Source of the DNA: Hymenobacter volaticus
GTDB taxonomy: Bacteria; Bacteroidota; Bacteroidia; Cytophagales; Hymenobacteraceae
Direction of reading: 5' to 3'
Length of the DNA: 64,000 bases
NCBI RefSeq assembly: GCF_022921055.1
Contig: NZ_CP095061.1
Span: 526,001-590,000 of the forward strand
The position numbers and the translations under genes are program-made. The notes below the pieces were generated by a model. The model was given only the letters and a program-made list of their open reading frames with translations, was not told the DNA's origin and made no database searches. Below are positions 19,507 to 27,261 of the stretch, piece after piece (within the stretch, counting starts at the first letter, position 1; each line of letters starts with the position of its first letter).

Positions 19507-20664
19507 ATGCGTATTTTTGTGCTCTTCTATATTGTCATGATGCGGGGTACGGGGCTTTTTAGATTTATACTTGTTGTTATAGCTTATCTGCTTGTATTCC
19601 CGAGTTGGGCGCAGGGGCCCATAGCAAAAGTGCCCGCCGGACCGCTCATCATAGGCGCTTATGCGCAAGGCAGTTTTATTGTCGCCCACACCCCGGCAGT
19701 TAAACATTTAGCAGTATCACACCCCGCTGGAGTGGAGTTAAATCTGCAACGGCAAACCAACGGCTCTGAGCCTTGGCACGCGTGGTACCGCTATCCGCGT
19801 ATCGGATTGGCCTTGGTATATTATAATTATCACAACCCGGTGCTGGACCGGTCGTACGCCGCTACCACATATATCAGTAAGAGTCTGTTTCGAACGCCTC
19901 GGCAAGAGCTGAACTTTCGGCTGGGCACAGGAGTGGCCTATTTTACCAATCCTTTCGACCTCGAAACCAACCATAAAAATTCCATTGTTAGCTCCCGGTT
20001 AAATGCCACCATGCAGATGCGGTTTGAGTACGATGTATCTGTAGCTGAGCACACGGGGTTGTTGGTCGGGCTGGGGCTAAACCATTATTCTAACGGAGCT
20101 ACCACTAAGCCGAACTTCGGCATCAACCTGCCCACAGTGTATTTGGGGATAAACTATCATCAGCAGCGCCCCTTTGTGCCTACGGTACCCGCTTCTGAAG
20201 ATATGCCCACAGATATTGGCCAAGACTTTTTTAACCTAAGCACCAGCATTGGTTTCAAGCAGCGTAGTCCGGTTGATCGGCAGAAATACTTAGTGCAATC
20301 TGTATCGGTGTTAGGCGGACGGCGCGTAAGCCGTAAAAGCAATGTGCTGGTTGGGCTGGAGGGCTTCTACGATCGTAGCCTCATCTCACAACTCCGAGAC
20401 ACTGCCCGTACCACCGATAGGCTACCTGACGTGAAAAAAGCTAGCGTTGTGCTAGGGCACGAGCTGCTGTTTGGCCGACTGGCGCTTGTTACCCACCTGG
20501 GTTTCTATTTCTATAACCCCTATAAGTCCAATGTCTTTTATTACGAGCGGTTAGGACTGAAATACCATTTTACCAGCCGAGTTTTTGGCGCCATCGATTT
20601 GAAGGTTCACCGCGGTGCCGCCGACGTATTGGAGTTTAAAGCTGGTATGAAATTCAACCACTAA
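19507..20664 (+). CDS. PagL-like lipid A 3-O-deacylase / acyloxyacyl hydrolase family barrel
   Basis: A 385-residue exported protein with an N-terminal hydrophobic stretch ending SWAQG. The motif G-L-N-H-Y-S-N-G-A in the centre contains the His-x-Ser-N-G arrangement of PagL-type deacylases, with glycine/aromatic beta strands before and after it (FRLGTGVAYFTNPFD, VYLGINY). PagL enzymes remove the 3-O acyl chain of lipid A in the outer membrane. The product is longer than PagL of Pseudomonas because of a C-terminal extension of more strands. Alternative ATGs (19540, 19543) would shorten the N-terminus. The catalytic assignment is inferred from the motif. Confidence 0.7.
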   Translation: MRIFVLFYIVMMRGTGLFRFILVVIAYLLVFPSWAQGPIAKVPAGPLIIGAYAQGSFIVAHTPAVKHLAVSHPAGVELNLQRQTNGSEPWHAWYRYPRIGLALVYYNYHNPVLDRSYAATTYISKSLFRTPRQELNFRLGTGVAYFTNPFDLETNHKNSIVSSRLNATMQMRFEYDVSVAEHTGLLVGLGLNHYSNGATTKPNFGINLPTVYLGINYHQQRPFVPTVPASEDMPTDIGQDFFNLSTSIGFKQRSPVDRQKYLVQSVSVLGGRRVSRKSNVLVGLEGFYDRSLISQLRDTARTTDRLPDVKKASVVLGHELLFGRLALVTHLGFYFYNPYKSNVFYYERLGLKYHFTSRVFGAIDLKVHRGAADVLEFKAGMKFNH

Positions 20665-20685
20665 GTAGCTGGTCTTGAAGCGCGT

Positions 20686-21057
20686 TTAGTTAACCAAGTT
20701 TTGATTGATGAGCTTCACCAAGCCCGGGCCTTCATAAATAAATCCGCTATACAACGGTACTAACGACGCGCTAGCTGCCAGCTTTTCGCGCGCATCCTCA
20801 AGCGCGTGAATGCCGCCCACGCCGGTAATAGGCAGTTCGCCCTTGGAGTGCTGGTAGAAGATTACCTCCGTAGCCCGTCGGCGCAAAGGGTAGCCACTAA
20901 GGTCGCCACTTGGTTTGCATCAGTGCACAGCCCTGTTCTGCAGTAGCGCGGCTGTACTAGGCAGTCGGTGAGCCCGCTTGAGGTTGTCGAACATTAAATG
21001 GTGGGCCTGCTCGGCGCTAAGCTGAAAGAACAAGGGGTTGAGAAAGGCTTTATATAT
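20686..21057 (-). pseudogene. pyrD: pyrD (dihydroorotate dehydrogenase) relic with large internal deletion
   Basis: Two ends of one gene joined. Upstream on the minus strand, 21057-20925 encodes a PyrD-like N-terminus (YKAFLNPLFF then SAEQAHHLMFDNLKRA). After a TGA in the same frame comes the family C-terminus ([48 protein letters not shown]) to TAA 20686-20688. About 200 central residues, including the catalytic and most FMN-binding parts, are missing. The N-terminal ATG appears as ATA, and A-A-G-A-S-L-V-Q reads A-A-S-A-S-L-V-P, which suggests decay, not sequence error. It lies about 240 bases before the tRNA-Lys insertion site. A functional pyrD would have to be elsewhere. Confidence 0.75.
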
Positions 21058-21222
21058 GACGGACCACGAAATGTCCGAAGTACAAAACTCTTACTCATTT
21101 GGTATTGAAGCACAACGGAAATAGCTATGTGATAATGTAAAAAACTTGCTTAGGTAGATGATTGATATTGAGAAGCATCGGTCATCGAACAATGGTTTGC
21201 TTGTCCTGATAAGTTGGCGATG

Positions 21223-21254
21223 TTTGGAGATTACAAAGTGGTTACGTACTTTTG
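21223..21254 (+). promoter_or_regulatory. Promoter of tRNA-Lys
   Basis: TTTG at 21223-21226 and TACTTTTG at 21247-21254, separated by 20 bases, match the Bacteroidota -33/-7 pattern. Transcription would begin about 35 bases before the tRNA. Confidence 0.6.
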
Positions 21255-21294
21255 CCATCCCATCCAGAAAATAGATGTCTGGTATGTGGAAACC

Positions 21295-21370
21295 GATTCT
21301 GTAGCTCAGCTGGTAGAGCAATACACTTTTAATGTATGGGTCCTGGGTTCGAATCCCAGCGGGATCACCA
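21295..21370 (+). tRNA. tRNA-Lys (anticodon UUU)
   Basis: 76 bases including an encoded CCA. The acceptor stem GATTCTG/CGGGATC pairs with two G-U wobbles; the D-arm is TAGCTCAGCTGGTAGAGCA; the anticodon stem ATACA/TGTAT closes the loop CTTTTAA (anticodon TTT); the T-arm is GGGTTCGAATCCC. Its 3' end is the integration target of the 19.5-kb element, and the gene remains intact after insertion. Confidence 0.95.
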
Positions 21371-21373
21371 AAA
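21353..21373 (+). repeat. attL: left attachment core in tRNA-Lys 3' end
   Basis: ATCCCAGCGGGATCACC followed by AAAA, covering the T-stem 3' strand, acceptor 3' strand and CCA. An identical 21-base copy is at 40857-40877. Confidence 0.9.
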
Positions 21374-21406
21374 ACCTCGTTTGCAGATTGCAAACGAGGT
21401 TTTTTT
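21371..21406 (+). terminator. Terminator of tRNA-Lys
   Basis: Hairpin with arms ACCTCGTTTGC and GCAAACGAGGT followed by seven T, directly after the CCA. Confidence 0.85.
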
Positions 21407-21409
21407 GTT

Positions 21410-21431
21410 AGTGGGACCGCAAGTGGGACCG
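21410..21431 (+). repeat. Left pair of 10-bp repeats (candidate integrase arm sites)
   Basis: AGTGGGACCG occurs at 21410-21419 and again at 21422-21431, 12 bases apart. The same spaced pair is found at the other end of the element (40730-40751). Such subterminal repeats fit arm-type binding sites of a tyrosine integrase; this is inference from position and symmetry. Confidence 0.55.
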
Positions 21432-21580
21432 TGCTTAGTTTGCGTAAGCGGTTAGTATTAGAGGAGTAGGGGCAAGTTTGGGTAGGTATAGTAAACCTAA
21501 GCTTGCAAGTTGGTGTAAAGGCCATTCGAGGTCTTTTGTATCTCACTTCTGATGCTATTCTACCTCATCCTCCTTTACAA

Positions 21581-22390
21581 ATGCCCAATCATCGCATCCA
21601 CCCGTTTCTGCACATCGACCGTTCTTTCTCTATCTACGAACACATCGGTCGTAAGCAGGCTATTCGCGAAGGAGACCCTATTCCGGCCACGGGAGATTAC
21701 GTGACTCTACCTCTGGACATCCGCCCAAAGGATAACGTGACCATTGCCAGGAAGATTCAAGTGAACGATGCAGGTAAGCACATTCCAGTCACAGAGGAAA
21801 GTGTGTATGACCAAGAGTTTCTGCAACGCTTTTTCAATCCTGCCTATACAGTGGATGATCGGATTGCGCTGTTGGCAGAGCACTTCGGCCGCTACACCCG
21901 TAGGAAAACACCTGAATCTTTTCTGGATTACTTGGAAGCACGTATTGTCGCCCATGCCCGAGTCTTGTTGGGCGGGAAAGTTGATATGGAAGCGCTCTGG
22001 CAGGGAGAGGATGGACGGTTATTGCTCGATTGGATTCGACAACAGAGAGGCTATGTGCAAAACCCGATAGCCGCGCGCCGAGGAAAAAGTAAAACGCAAC
22101 TCCTTGATACAAAGACACAGCTCGCGGTGATATACTACATGCACCTTGGTAAGATGTGGACAATAAGCTTGAAGTATAGCAACGAATTAGTGCATCTCCT
22201 GGCTGGCATACTGACGCGCACCCCGAATAGCATTGCCCCCTTGGTTCACTATTTGACCGAACCGCCAAGTCAGGAAAATAATCGCGTGCTGAACGAAAAG
22301 TACATGACCCAAGCCAAGCAGTTCTTCTTGCATTCGGAGCAGTCGGAATTGGCTCAATTAGTTGAGAAGGATCTTATGCACTTAAAATGA
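21581..22390 (+). CDS. Uncharacterised island protein
   Basis: A 269-residue protein starting at ATG 21581 (MPNHRIHPFLHID). The first 80 residues contain a phrase resembling a beta-rich adaptor (GDPIPATGDYVTLPLDIRPKDN); the remainder is helical with no membrane segment. I do not recognise the family. The residues R-R-G-K-S-K-T-Q-L near 190 do not form a convincing P-loop. It is the first gene inside the left end and is co-directional with the HTH and VapE genes, so it may belong to the replication or regulation module. Confidence 0.7.
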   Translation: MPNHRIHPFLHIDRSFSIYEHIGRKQAIREGDPIPATGDYVTLPLDIRPKDNVTIARKIQVNDAGKHIPVTEESVYDQEFLQRFFNPAYTVDDRIALLAEHFGRYTRRKTPESFLDYLEARIVAHARVLLGGKVDMEALWQGEDGRLLLDWIRQQRGYVQNPIAARRGKSKTQLLDTKTQLAVIYYMHLGKMWTISLKYSNELVHLLAGILTRTPNSIAPLVHYLTEPPSQENNRVLNEKYMTQAKQFFLHSEQSELAQLVEKDLMHLK

Positions 22391-22530
22391 GCTTGTTATA
22401 GGTAATTCAAGGAACGGATAGTAAACTATTCGAAAAATGCCCCAAATAACTACCTCCGGTCGTGGTAAGGAATGGGGAACGTTGCAGCAGCTTCCTGCAG
22501 GAGTTGCTTTAACCTTCTTCTTTCCTTCTC

Positions 22531-22824
22531 ATGAAAATCGTAACCCTAACCCTGGATCAATTCCAGGAAGAACTTGATGTTCGTTTTTCGCAGATGCTGC
22601 AAGCGCTGCGCCATACGTTGCCTCCCACCACAGAGGCTGAATATCTTACCACTAAACAGGCACTGGACTTTATCCATCTCTCCAAGCCTACCCTGAACAA
22701 ACTGCGGCGGGAGGGGCGTATCACGGCCTACAATTCATCGGACAAGCGGGTGCTATACAAGCGCAGCCAGCTGGCCGCATATCTAGAGGCGGCCCAGCAG
22801 AAAGGAGGGAAGGCCATATGCTAG
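22531..22824 (+). CDS. Excisionase-like helix-turn-helix protein
   Basis: A 97-residue DNA-binding protein. After an N-terminal helical region, residues about 43-90 form a MerR/HTH_17-type winged helix: YLTTKQALDFIHLSKPTLNKLRREGRITAYNSSDKRVLYKRSQLAAYLE. This domain is typical of excisionases and element regulators in Bacteroidota mobile islands. Its stop overlaps the start of the next gene by 7 bases, so the two are probably translated together. A role as recombination directionality factor for the integrase at 39428 is likely but inferred. Confidence 0.82.
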   Translation: MKIVTLTLDQFQEELDVRFSQMLQALRHTLPPTTEAEYLTTKQALDFIHLSKPTLNKLRREGRITAYNSSDKRVLYKRSQLAAYLEAAQQKGGKAIC

Positions 22825-23195
22825 TCCGGCTGACAACTCTTCGAATGATGGCCTTCCAACTGTTGAAACTAGTAGATGAGTGGGCAGGCGAAACACCTAC
22901 CACTCCTCGTTCTGCTCGCTCCCTGCAGCAGTTGCAGGTGCTGCGCGAAGACGTACACTCCATCGCTCTGCTAGTTGAACAGCTCCTATCCCTCGTACCC
23001 GACAGTGCTCAGGAAGCCGCCCAGCAGCAGGCTGGTTTCTGGCTAATAGTCGAAAATTATCTGGTTGAACTGCTCCAGCGAGGCGTGAAACTGGATGGGG
23101 TCATCCTGTGCCTGCACCAAGAGGGAATCCACAAGAGGGACTTTTCTAAGTATGGCCTGTTGGGTTTTGAGGTACCCTTAGACGATCTGCTGTAA
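22818..23195 (+). CDS. Uncharacterised helical protein in the replication operon
   Basis: A 125-residue protein, mostly helical and leucine/glutamine-rich in the middle (SLQQLQVLREDVHSIALLVEQLLSL), with no recognised domain. It overlaps the HTH gene by 7 bases and the next gene by one base (TAATG), so the three are one operon. It could be a partner of the VapE-like ATPase; nothing in its sequence settles this. Confidence 0.65.
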   Translation: MLVRLTTLRMMAFQLLKLVDEWAGETPTTPRSARSLQQLQVLREDVHSIALLVEQLLSLVPDSAQEAAQQQAGFWLIVENYLVELLQRGVKLDGVILCLHQEGIHKRDFSKYGLLGFEVPLDDLL

Positions 23196-24351
23196 TGAAG
23201 CAGATACCAACTACCTCCGTATCATCCCCGGTCAACCTAGTGGAAGGCGATGAGAAGTTGAGGGCGGTGGAAGTAAATGTGAATGCGCGCCACCAGATGC
23301 GCTTTAACCTGGTCAAGGAATCGGTGGAGTGGCGCCCGGCGGGCAGCACTGCTCCCTTCCAACTGCTGGACGATTACCGTCTTAACAGTATTAGCCGGGA
23401 ACTGACCCACCTGCACAGTCCGATGGCCCCCGACCGGCTCTACCGACTCCTGTCCTCCGACTTTACGCCTCGGGTAGACCCCTTGCGGGAATATTTTGAG
23501 GGTTTAGGCACAGCCCCGGCCACCAATGCTATTGCCGAGCTCGCGGCTACTGTTACTGTAGCCGATACTAGCATATTTGAGCTGTTCCTAATTAAGTGGC
23601 TGGTGGCGACTGTGGCCAATGTCCTGACGCCCACCGGGTGCCAGAACCATACCTGCCTAGTGCTTACTGGGGGCAGGGCCAATACAAGACCACGTGGCTG
23701 GAATTACTATGCCCGCCGGCTCTAGCCAAGCAGTATCTGTTCACTGGCAAAATCCACGTAGAAAGTAAGGACACGCAACTGTTGCTGTCGGAATACCTGT
23801 TTCTCAACATTGATGACCAGCTCCGGACGCTCAACAAGCAGGATGAGAACTCGCTTAAGACACTCATTACTCAGCCCTCCGTGAAGGTACGTCGGCCTTA
23901 CGCCCGACTGATTGCGGAGTTGCCCCGTCGTGCTTCGTTTATGGGGAGTGTGAACGGGACCGACTTTCTAACCGATCCCACCGGCTCGCGGCGCTTTCTG
24001 CCTTTTGAGGTAGAAGCCATAGATATTGCTGCAGCTCGACAGGTAGACATCAATGCTGTCTGGCGCGAAGCCTACCAGCTCTGGAAAGCTGATTTTCAGT
24101 ACTGGTTCGGCGAAGATGAACTAGAGGCGGTACATGAGCGCAACCGGCAGTTCCAGCACGACACACCCGAATACGATTTGGTTGTGGCGCACTTCATACC
24201 CGGTGACACTTTCATGACCCTGGCGCAGATCAAGAACCATCTGCAAGTCCACACGACCTGCCGCAATCTGCGCGACAAGCCCTTAGGGGAAGCGTTAAAG
24301 CGGCTTGGAATCGAGCGCAAACTTCGGCGCGTTGCGGGGACAAGCGAGTAG
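23195..24351 (+). CDS. VapE-like replication ATPase / SF3-type helicase (one frame break)
   Basis: About 385 residues once one G is added to the GGGGG run at 23669-23673. Before the break is a helical N-terminal domain; the junction then forms the Walker A segment LTGGQGQYKTTW (about residue 155). The following sequence has the VapE/P4-primase order: SKDTQLLLSEYLFLNIDDQL (Walker B-like), the K-V-R-R-P-Y-A arginine segment, RRASFMGSVNGTDFLTDPTGSRRFLPFEV, and a C-terminal DNA-binding-like region. Virulence-associated E proteins act in replication of mobile elements. The P-loop has Q-Y-K where G-x-G-K is usual. No separate primase domain is visible. Confidence 0.78.
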
Positions 24352-24649
24352 GGGGTATAATGTGCAAGTACTGCTAAAACCCGAATGGGAGGGACCGACG
24401 CTTAATCGACCCACTCCTTACTAAAGGTGACAACTTCTTCTAGTGCCACCCATGCCACAGCATGTATTGGACCCATTAAGACCAATTTGGTCTGTGATCC
24501 AGCATGCGCTGTCACGTGACCAGCAGGGCCGCAGAAAAGGGGTAAACGATACCAATACGGCCTGGCATGGCTGGCACGAGAAGAATGGCGCATCTTCTGC
24601 AAAAGCGCTACGCAGTGTTTGTTTTTTCACCATATAAATCTCAGTACCC
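24352..24649 (+). other. Non-coding stretch between VapE-like and zinc-finger genes
   Basis: 298 bases with no convincing gene. A 64-codon open frame on the plus strand (24443-24637) has no recognisable features and an arbitrary composition, so I left it out. No hairpin terminator or tRNA is seen. Confidence 0.4.
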
Positions 24650-25327
24650 ATGTATATGCTTGATAAACAGTGCCCCATCTGTGGTACTTACTTTGTTGGA
24701 CGGAGCGATAAGCAATTTTGTAGTGGTCGGTGCCGCGTAAGTGCGCACCGGCAGGGCTACTTGTCGGAAGAAGAACACGAAGAGGAGCAGGATGATGGCC
24801 GCTTGCTGCCAGCTCCCGAACCTGCCTGGGAACCGGATTTACCCTGGCTGCAACCAATAATCCGTTCAGATAACCAAGGTAGTATAGCTGACCCGGCTTC
24901 AGCAGGCAAACAAGCCGACATAACTGCACTGATTCGAGCTGCCATTACACGTTCTAATGAACAAGACACCGCGGCCGAATTAGCCCGTCAGCAGCAGGCT
25001 GATGCAGCGTTAGCACGGGAGATCCATGAGGTATATGTGAAGGCTATTGAACCCTTCTTGCACTGTGAGGGCCAGCGTCTGGATAGCAATATGTTACAGG
25101 CAATTGCCGATTGCTTGATTGATGCGCGGGAAGACTACAAAGACCATCCCTACTTGAGCCAGCCAGACCATGTGGCTCGACTCCGGCTAAATGATTTGTG
25201 GGATGCGTTGCTTATCGTTCAGGAAGCGCAACAGGAGGCAAAAGCCAGTTGGCTGTCTGGCCGGACCGCGCACTATGATCTGAAAGGCAAGTGGCGTAAG
25301 CAACTGCGGGAACGCCTTCTCACCTAG
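24650..25327 (+). CDS. Zinc-ribbon protein, otherwise uncharacterised
   Basis: A 225-residue protein opening with a compact four-cysteine element, C-P-I-C-G then F-C-S-G-R-C-R (residues about 8-28), of the kind found in DUF2116-like zinc ribbons of Bacteroidota mobile elements. An acidic linker (SEEEHEEEQDD) and a helical remainder follow. The family and role are not known to me. It is co-directional with the replication genes but 298 bases away. An alternative ATG two codons later (24656) is equally possible. Confidence 0.7.
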   Translation: MYMLDKQCPICGTYFVGRSDKQFCSGRCRVSAHRQGYLSEEEHEEEQDDGRLLPAPEPAWEPDLPWLQPIIRSDNQGSIADPASAGKQADITALIRAAITRSNEQDTAAELARQQQADAALAREIHEVYVKAIEPFLHCEGQRLDSNMLQAIADCLIDAREDYKDHPYLSQPDHVARLRLNDLWDALLIVQEAQQEAKASWLSGRTAHYDLKGKWRKQLRERLLT

Positions 25328-25515
25328 CAACCGTGGAGGTGTTACTGAAACGACTAGGGTAACGGCTCAGTAACACCTTCACAGCCATGGTAACACGTGT
25401 GTAACGCGTCTATATAGCTCTCTGTTCTTCAAGCTTTGTTTGAGATAGCTACGAAACTGTCTCAGTACGAACAGGAGCAGGGATAAATAGATGCTATCCC
25501 TTTTGACTAGCGTTC

Positions 25516-26088
25516 CTATTCGCTTAACGATGCCTGTAATTGTTTGCGATAGCGTTTGACGCTTGAGAGACTAATGCCCGTCAGTTTCACGGTTTCGGCT
25601 ACAGACAAGCCTTTTTCTAGTGCTTTCTTCACCTTAGCCAAGTTATCGGCATCGACTCCCTTGGGCCGACCGATGTGCTTGCCCTGCGCAGCGGCTAATT
25701 GCTGTCCTGCTCTAGTTTTCTCCAAAATGCTCTCGCGGTCATATTCAGCCAACGAGGCGAAGATGGAAAGCATGAACTTGCCCGCCGGTGTGGTTGTATC
25801 AATGCCTAGGTCAAGCGCCTTGAAGTGGATGCCGCGCTGGTGAAAGGAATTAACCAAGTGAATGACATGGTCGCGACTACGGCCTAGACGGAAGAAGCGC
25901 GCTACTAACACCGTATCGCCTTCCCGTAGCAAGCTCAACATCTCATCCAATGCAGGCCTCTGCAAGCTCATACCAGTGATCTTATCCTGGAAGATTTGAT
26001 CACATCCTGCCTTCGTTAGAATATCGAGTTGCGTATCTAGATTCTGGTCGACAGTCGAGACACGGGCATAGCCAAAGGTTTTATTCAT
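25516..26088 (-). CDS. Small serine recombinase (resolvase/invertase family)
   Basis: A 190-residue protein with the standard resolvase catalytic domain: FGYARVSTVDQNLDTQLD (nucleophile serine in A-R-V-S-T), GDTVLVARFFRLGRSRDH, and FASLAEYDRESILEKTRAG at the start of the E-helix. A C-terminal Hin-like HTH follows (KGLSVAETVKLTGISLSSVKRYRKQL). Residue R-F-F-R-L-G-R-S-R carries the conserved arginines. It could act as a resolvase or invertase for sequences nearby; I found no clear inverted pair of sites around it. Confidence 0.92.
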   Translation of the reverse strand: MNKTFGYARVSTVDQNLDTQLDILTKAGCDQIFQDKITGMSLQRPALDEMLSLLREGDTVLVARFFRLGRSRDHVIHLVNSFHQRGIHFKALDLGIDTTTPAGKFMLSIFASLAEYDRESILEKTRAGQQLAAAQGKHIGRPKGVDADNLAKVKKALEKGLSVAETVKLTGISLSSVKRYRKQLQASLSE

Positions 26089-26435
26089 AGGTCAGAAAGC
26101 TAGGGTCATAAAGATAACCCCTAATTTCTTTCTGGACCTACTTTCTGGTCCTTGATTTTGAATATAATGTTGGACTGAGAGTAGGGGAAGGGTGTAGGCT
26201 CAAAAAGCTATGACATATTGAGGCATCACGCCGGCTGGCTTTCCCTAGTTCGTCTGGTCATCGGCGGCCTACTAAGACAGCAGGCTCAGGGCCGGTCCCT
26301 GGGCAAGGCCGGGCGGCAGAAACGGGCTTGTCCCCCTCGCTTACGGCTACACGTCGGAGAAACGGTGCTCTACCCTAGGGAGCCACCACCCGAGGGTTAC
26401 TAACGACCCAAGATCCGACCGGTGGTGACACAGAA
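26089..26435. other. Unassigned stretch upstream of the resolvase
   Basis: 347 bases. The part from about 26220 to 26410 is GC-rich and open for 61 codons on the plus strand, but the peptide is arginine/leucine-rich and looks like chance coding. No hairpin or repeat is evident. It may be debris related to the broken barrel gene that follows. Confidence 0.35.
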
Positions 26436-27037
26436 TCAGGCGCTGCGCAGATGATCGGTGTCCGTATTAGCATAGTGCCGCTGATGATAGGGCGCTAAAT
26501 TGTTCGTGTAGCGCAGCCTCAGCAGATACAGCCCCTGGCGATGATGCCAGGCTAGCTCGGCCCCCACCACCGTGGCCACCAGCATCCGCGAGCTGGTAAA
26601 GGCATTGGCCGTATAAACTTTTGAGGCCTCAAACCGCATAGTCTTGGCAAGGACGTTGAGGGCCAGGCCCCTTCCAGGTGCAGCATGAAGGGACCAACCC
26701 CGAAGGCTTGCAGGTTGAGCAGGGCGGGAATCTGCATGTGGTCCATCGTGTAATCCGTATCGCTAGCGCCTAAACCCGGGCACGCAGGTCGCCGTGAACT
26801 GGCCACCCTGGCGCACATACTTCAGTTCCGTCTGGAAAGACAGGGGCTTGAGCAGGCGCTGGCGATACACAACGTCGGCGGTAAACCAGTGCGCCGCTTC
26901 GCCTCCTGCACCGTGATCGGGCCCGTAGCGGCCGGGTAGGTGAAGGGGCTCGTCCTATGCCCCACCTCACTGCCCCGCCTCTGATACTGACTGTAGCCTG
27001 CCTGTAACACGACGTATCGGCTCAACGCAACCGGCAT
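26436..27037 (-). pseudogene. Broken PorT-like outer-membrane beta-barrel gene
   Basis: Barrel-like peptides occur in order on the minus strand but in several frames: LSRYVVLQAGYSQYQRR, AHWFTADVVYRQRLLKPLSFQTELKYVRQGGQF, DTDYTMDHMQIPALLNLQAFGVGPFMLHL, and finally RLRYTNNLAPYHQRH before a stop at 26436. The phrases F-Q-T-E-L-K-Y-V-R-Q-G-G and M-Q-I-P-A-L-L-N match the PorT-type pattern of the three barrels at 17-19 kb. No single-base repair gives one clean frame, and the N-terminal signal peptide is not visible, so I treat this as a true relic, while noting that several breaks could be run-length errors. Confidence 0.6.
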
Positions 27038-27261
27038 AGGGAAATAGGGAGAGCTTGTAGGGCTACTCGTTTAGCCGTAGCTACGAAAGGTGCTGGCAAA
27101 GAGCCTGTCTTCCTTTCTGTTAACACGGGTAAGCAGTTAATAACGCAACTCACTGCTGTATTATATTTTAACTAATAATATACATATATTAGGTTAGGTG
27201 TAATATCAATTGGCTTCGAAATGCCTCACGCTTTTACCAATGGCATAAGTTTTCTGCGGAG

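Noticed and set aside
24443..24637. A 64-codon gene between the VapE-like and zinc-finger genes
   Set aside because: No recognisable feature, and both strands are open here by chance.
26218..26403. A 61-codon plus-strand gene in the island
   Set aside because: Arginine/leucine-rich peptide with no motif, lying next to decayed sequence, so probably chance.
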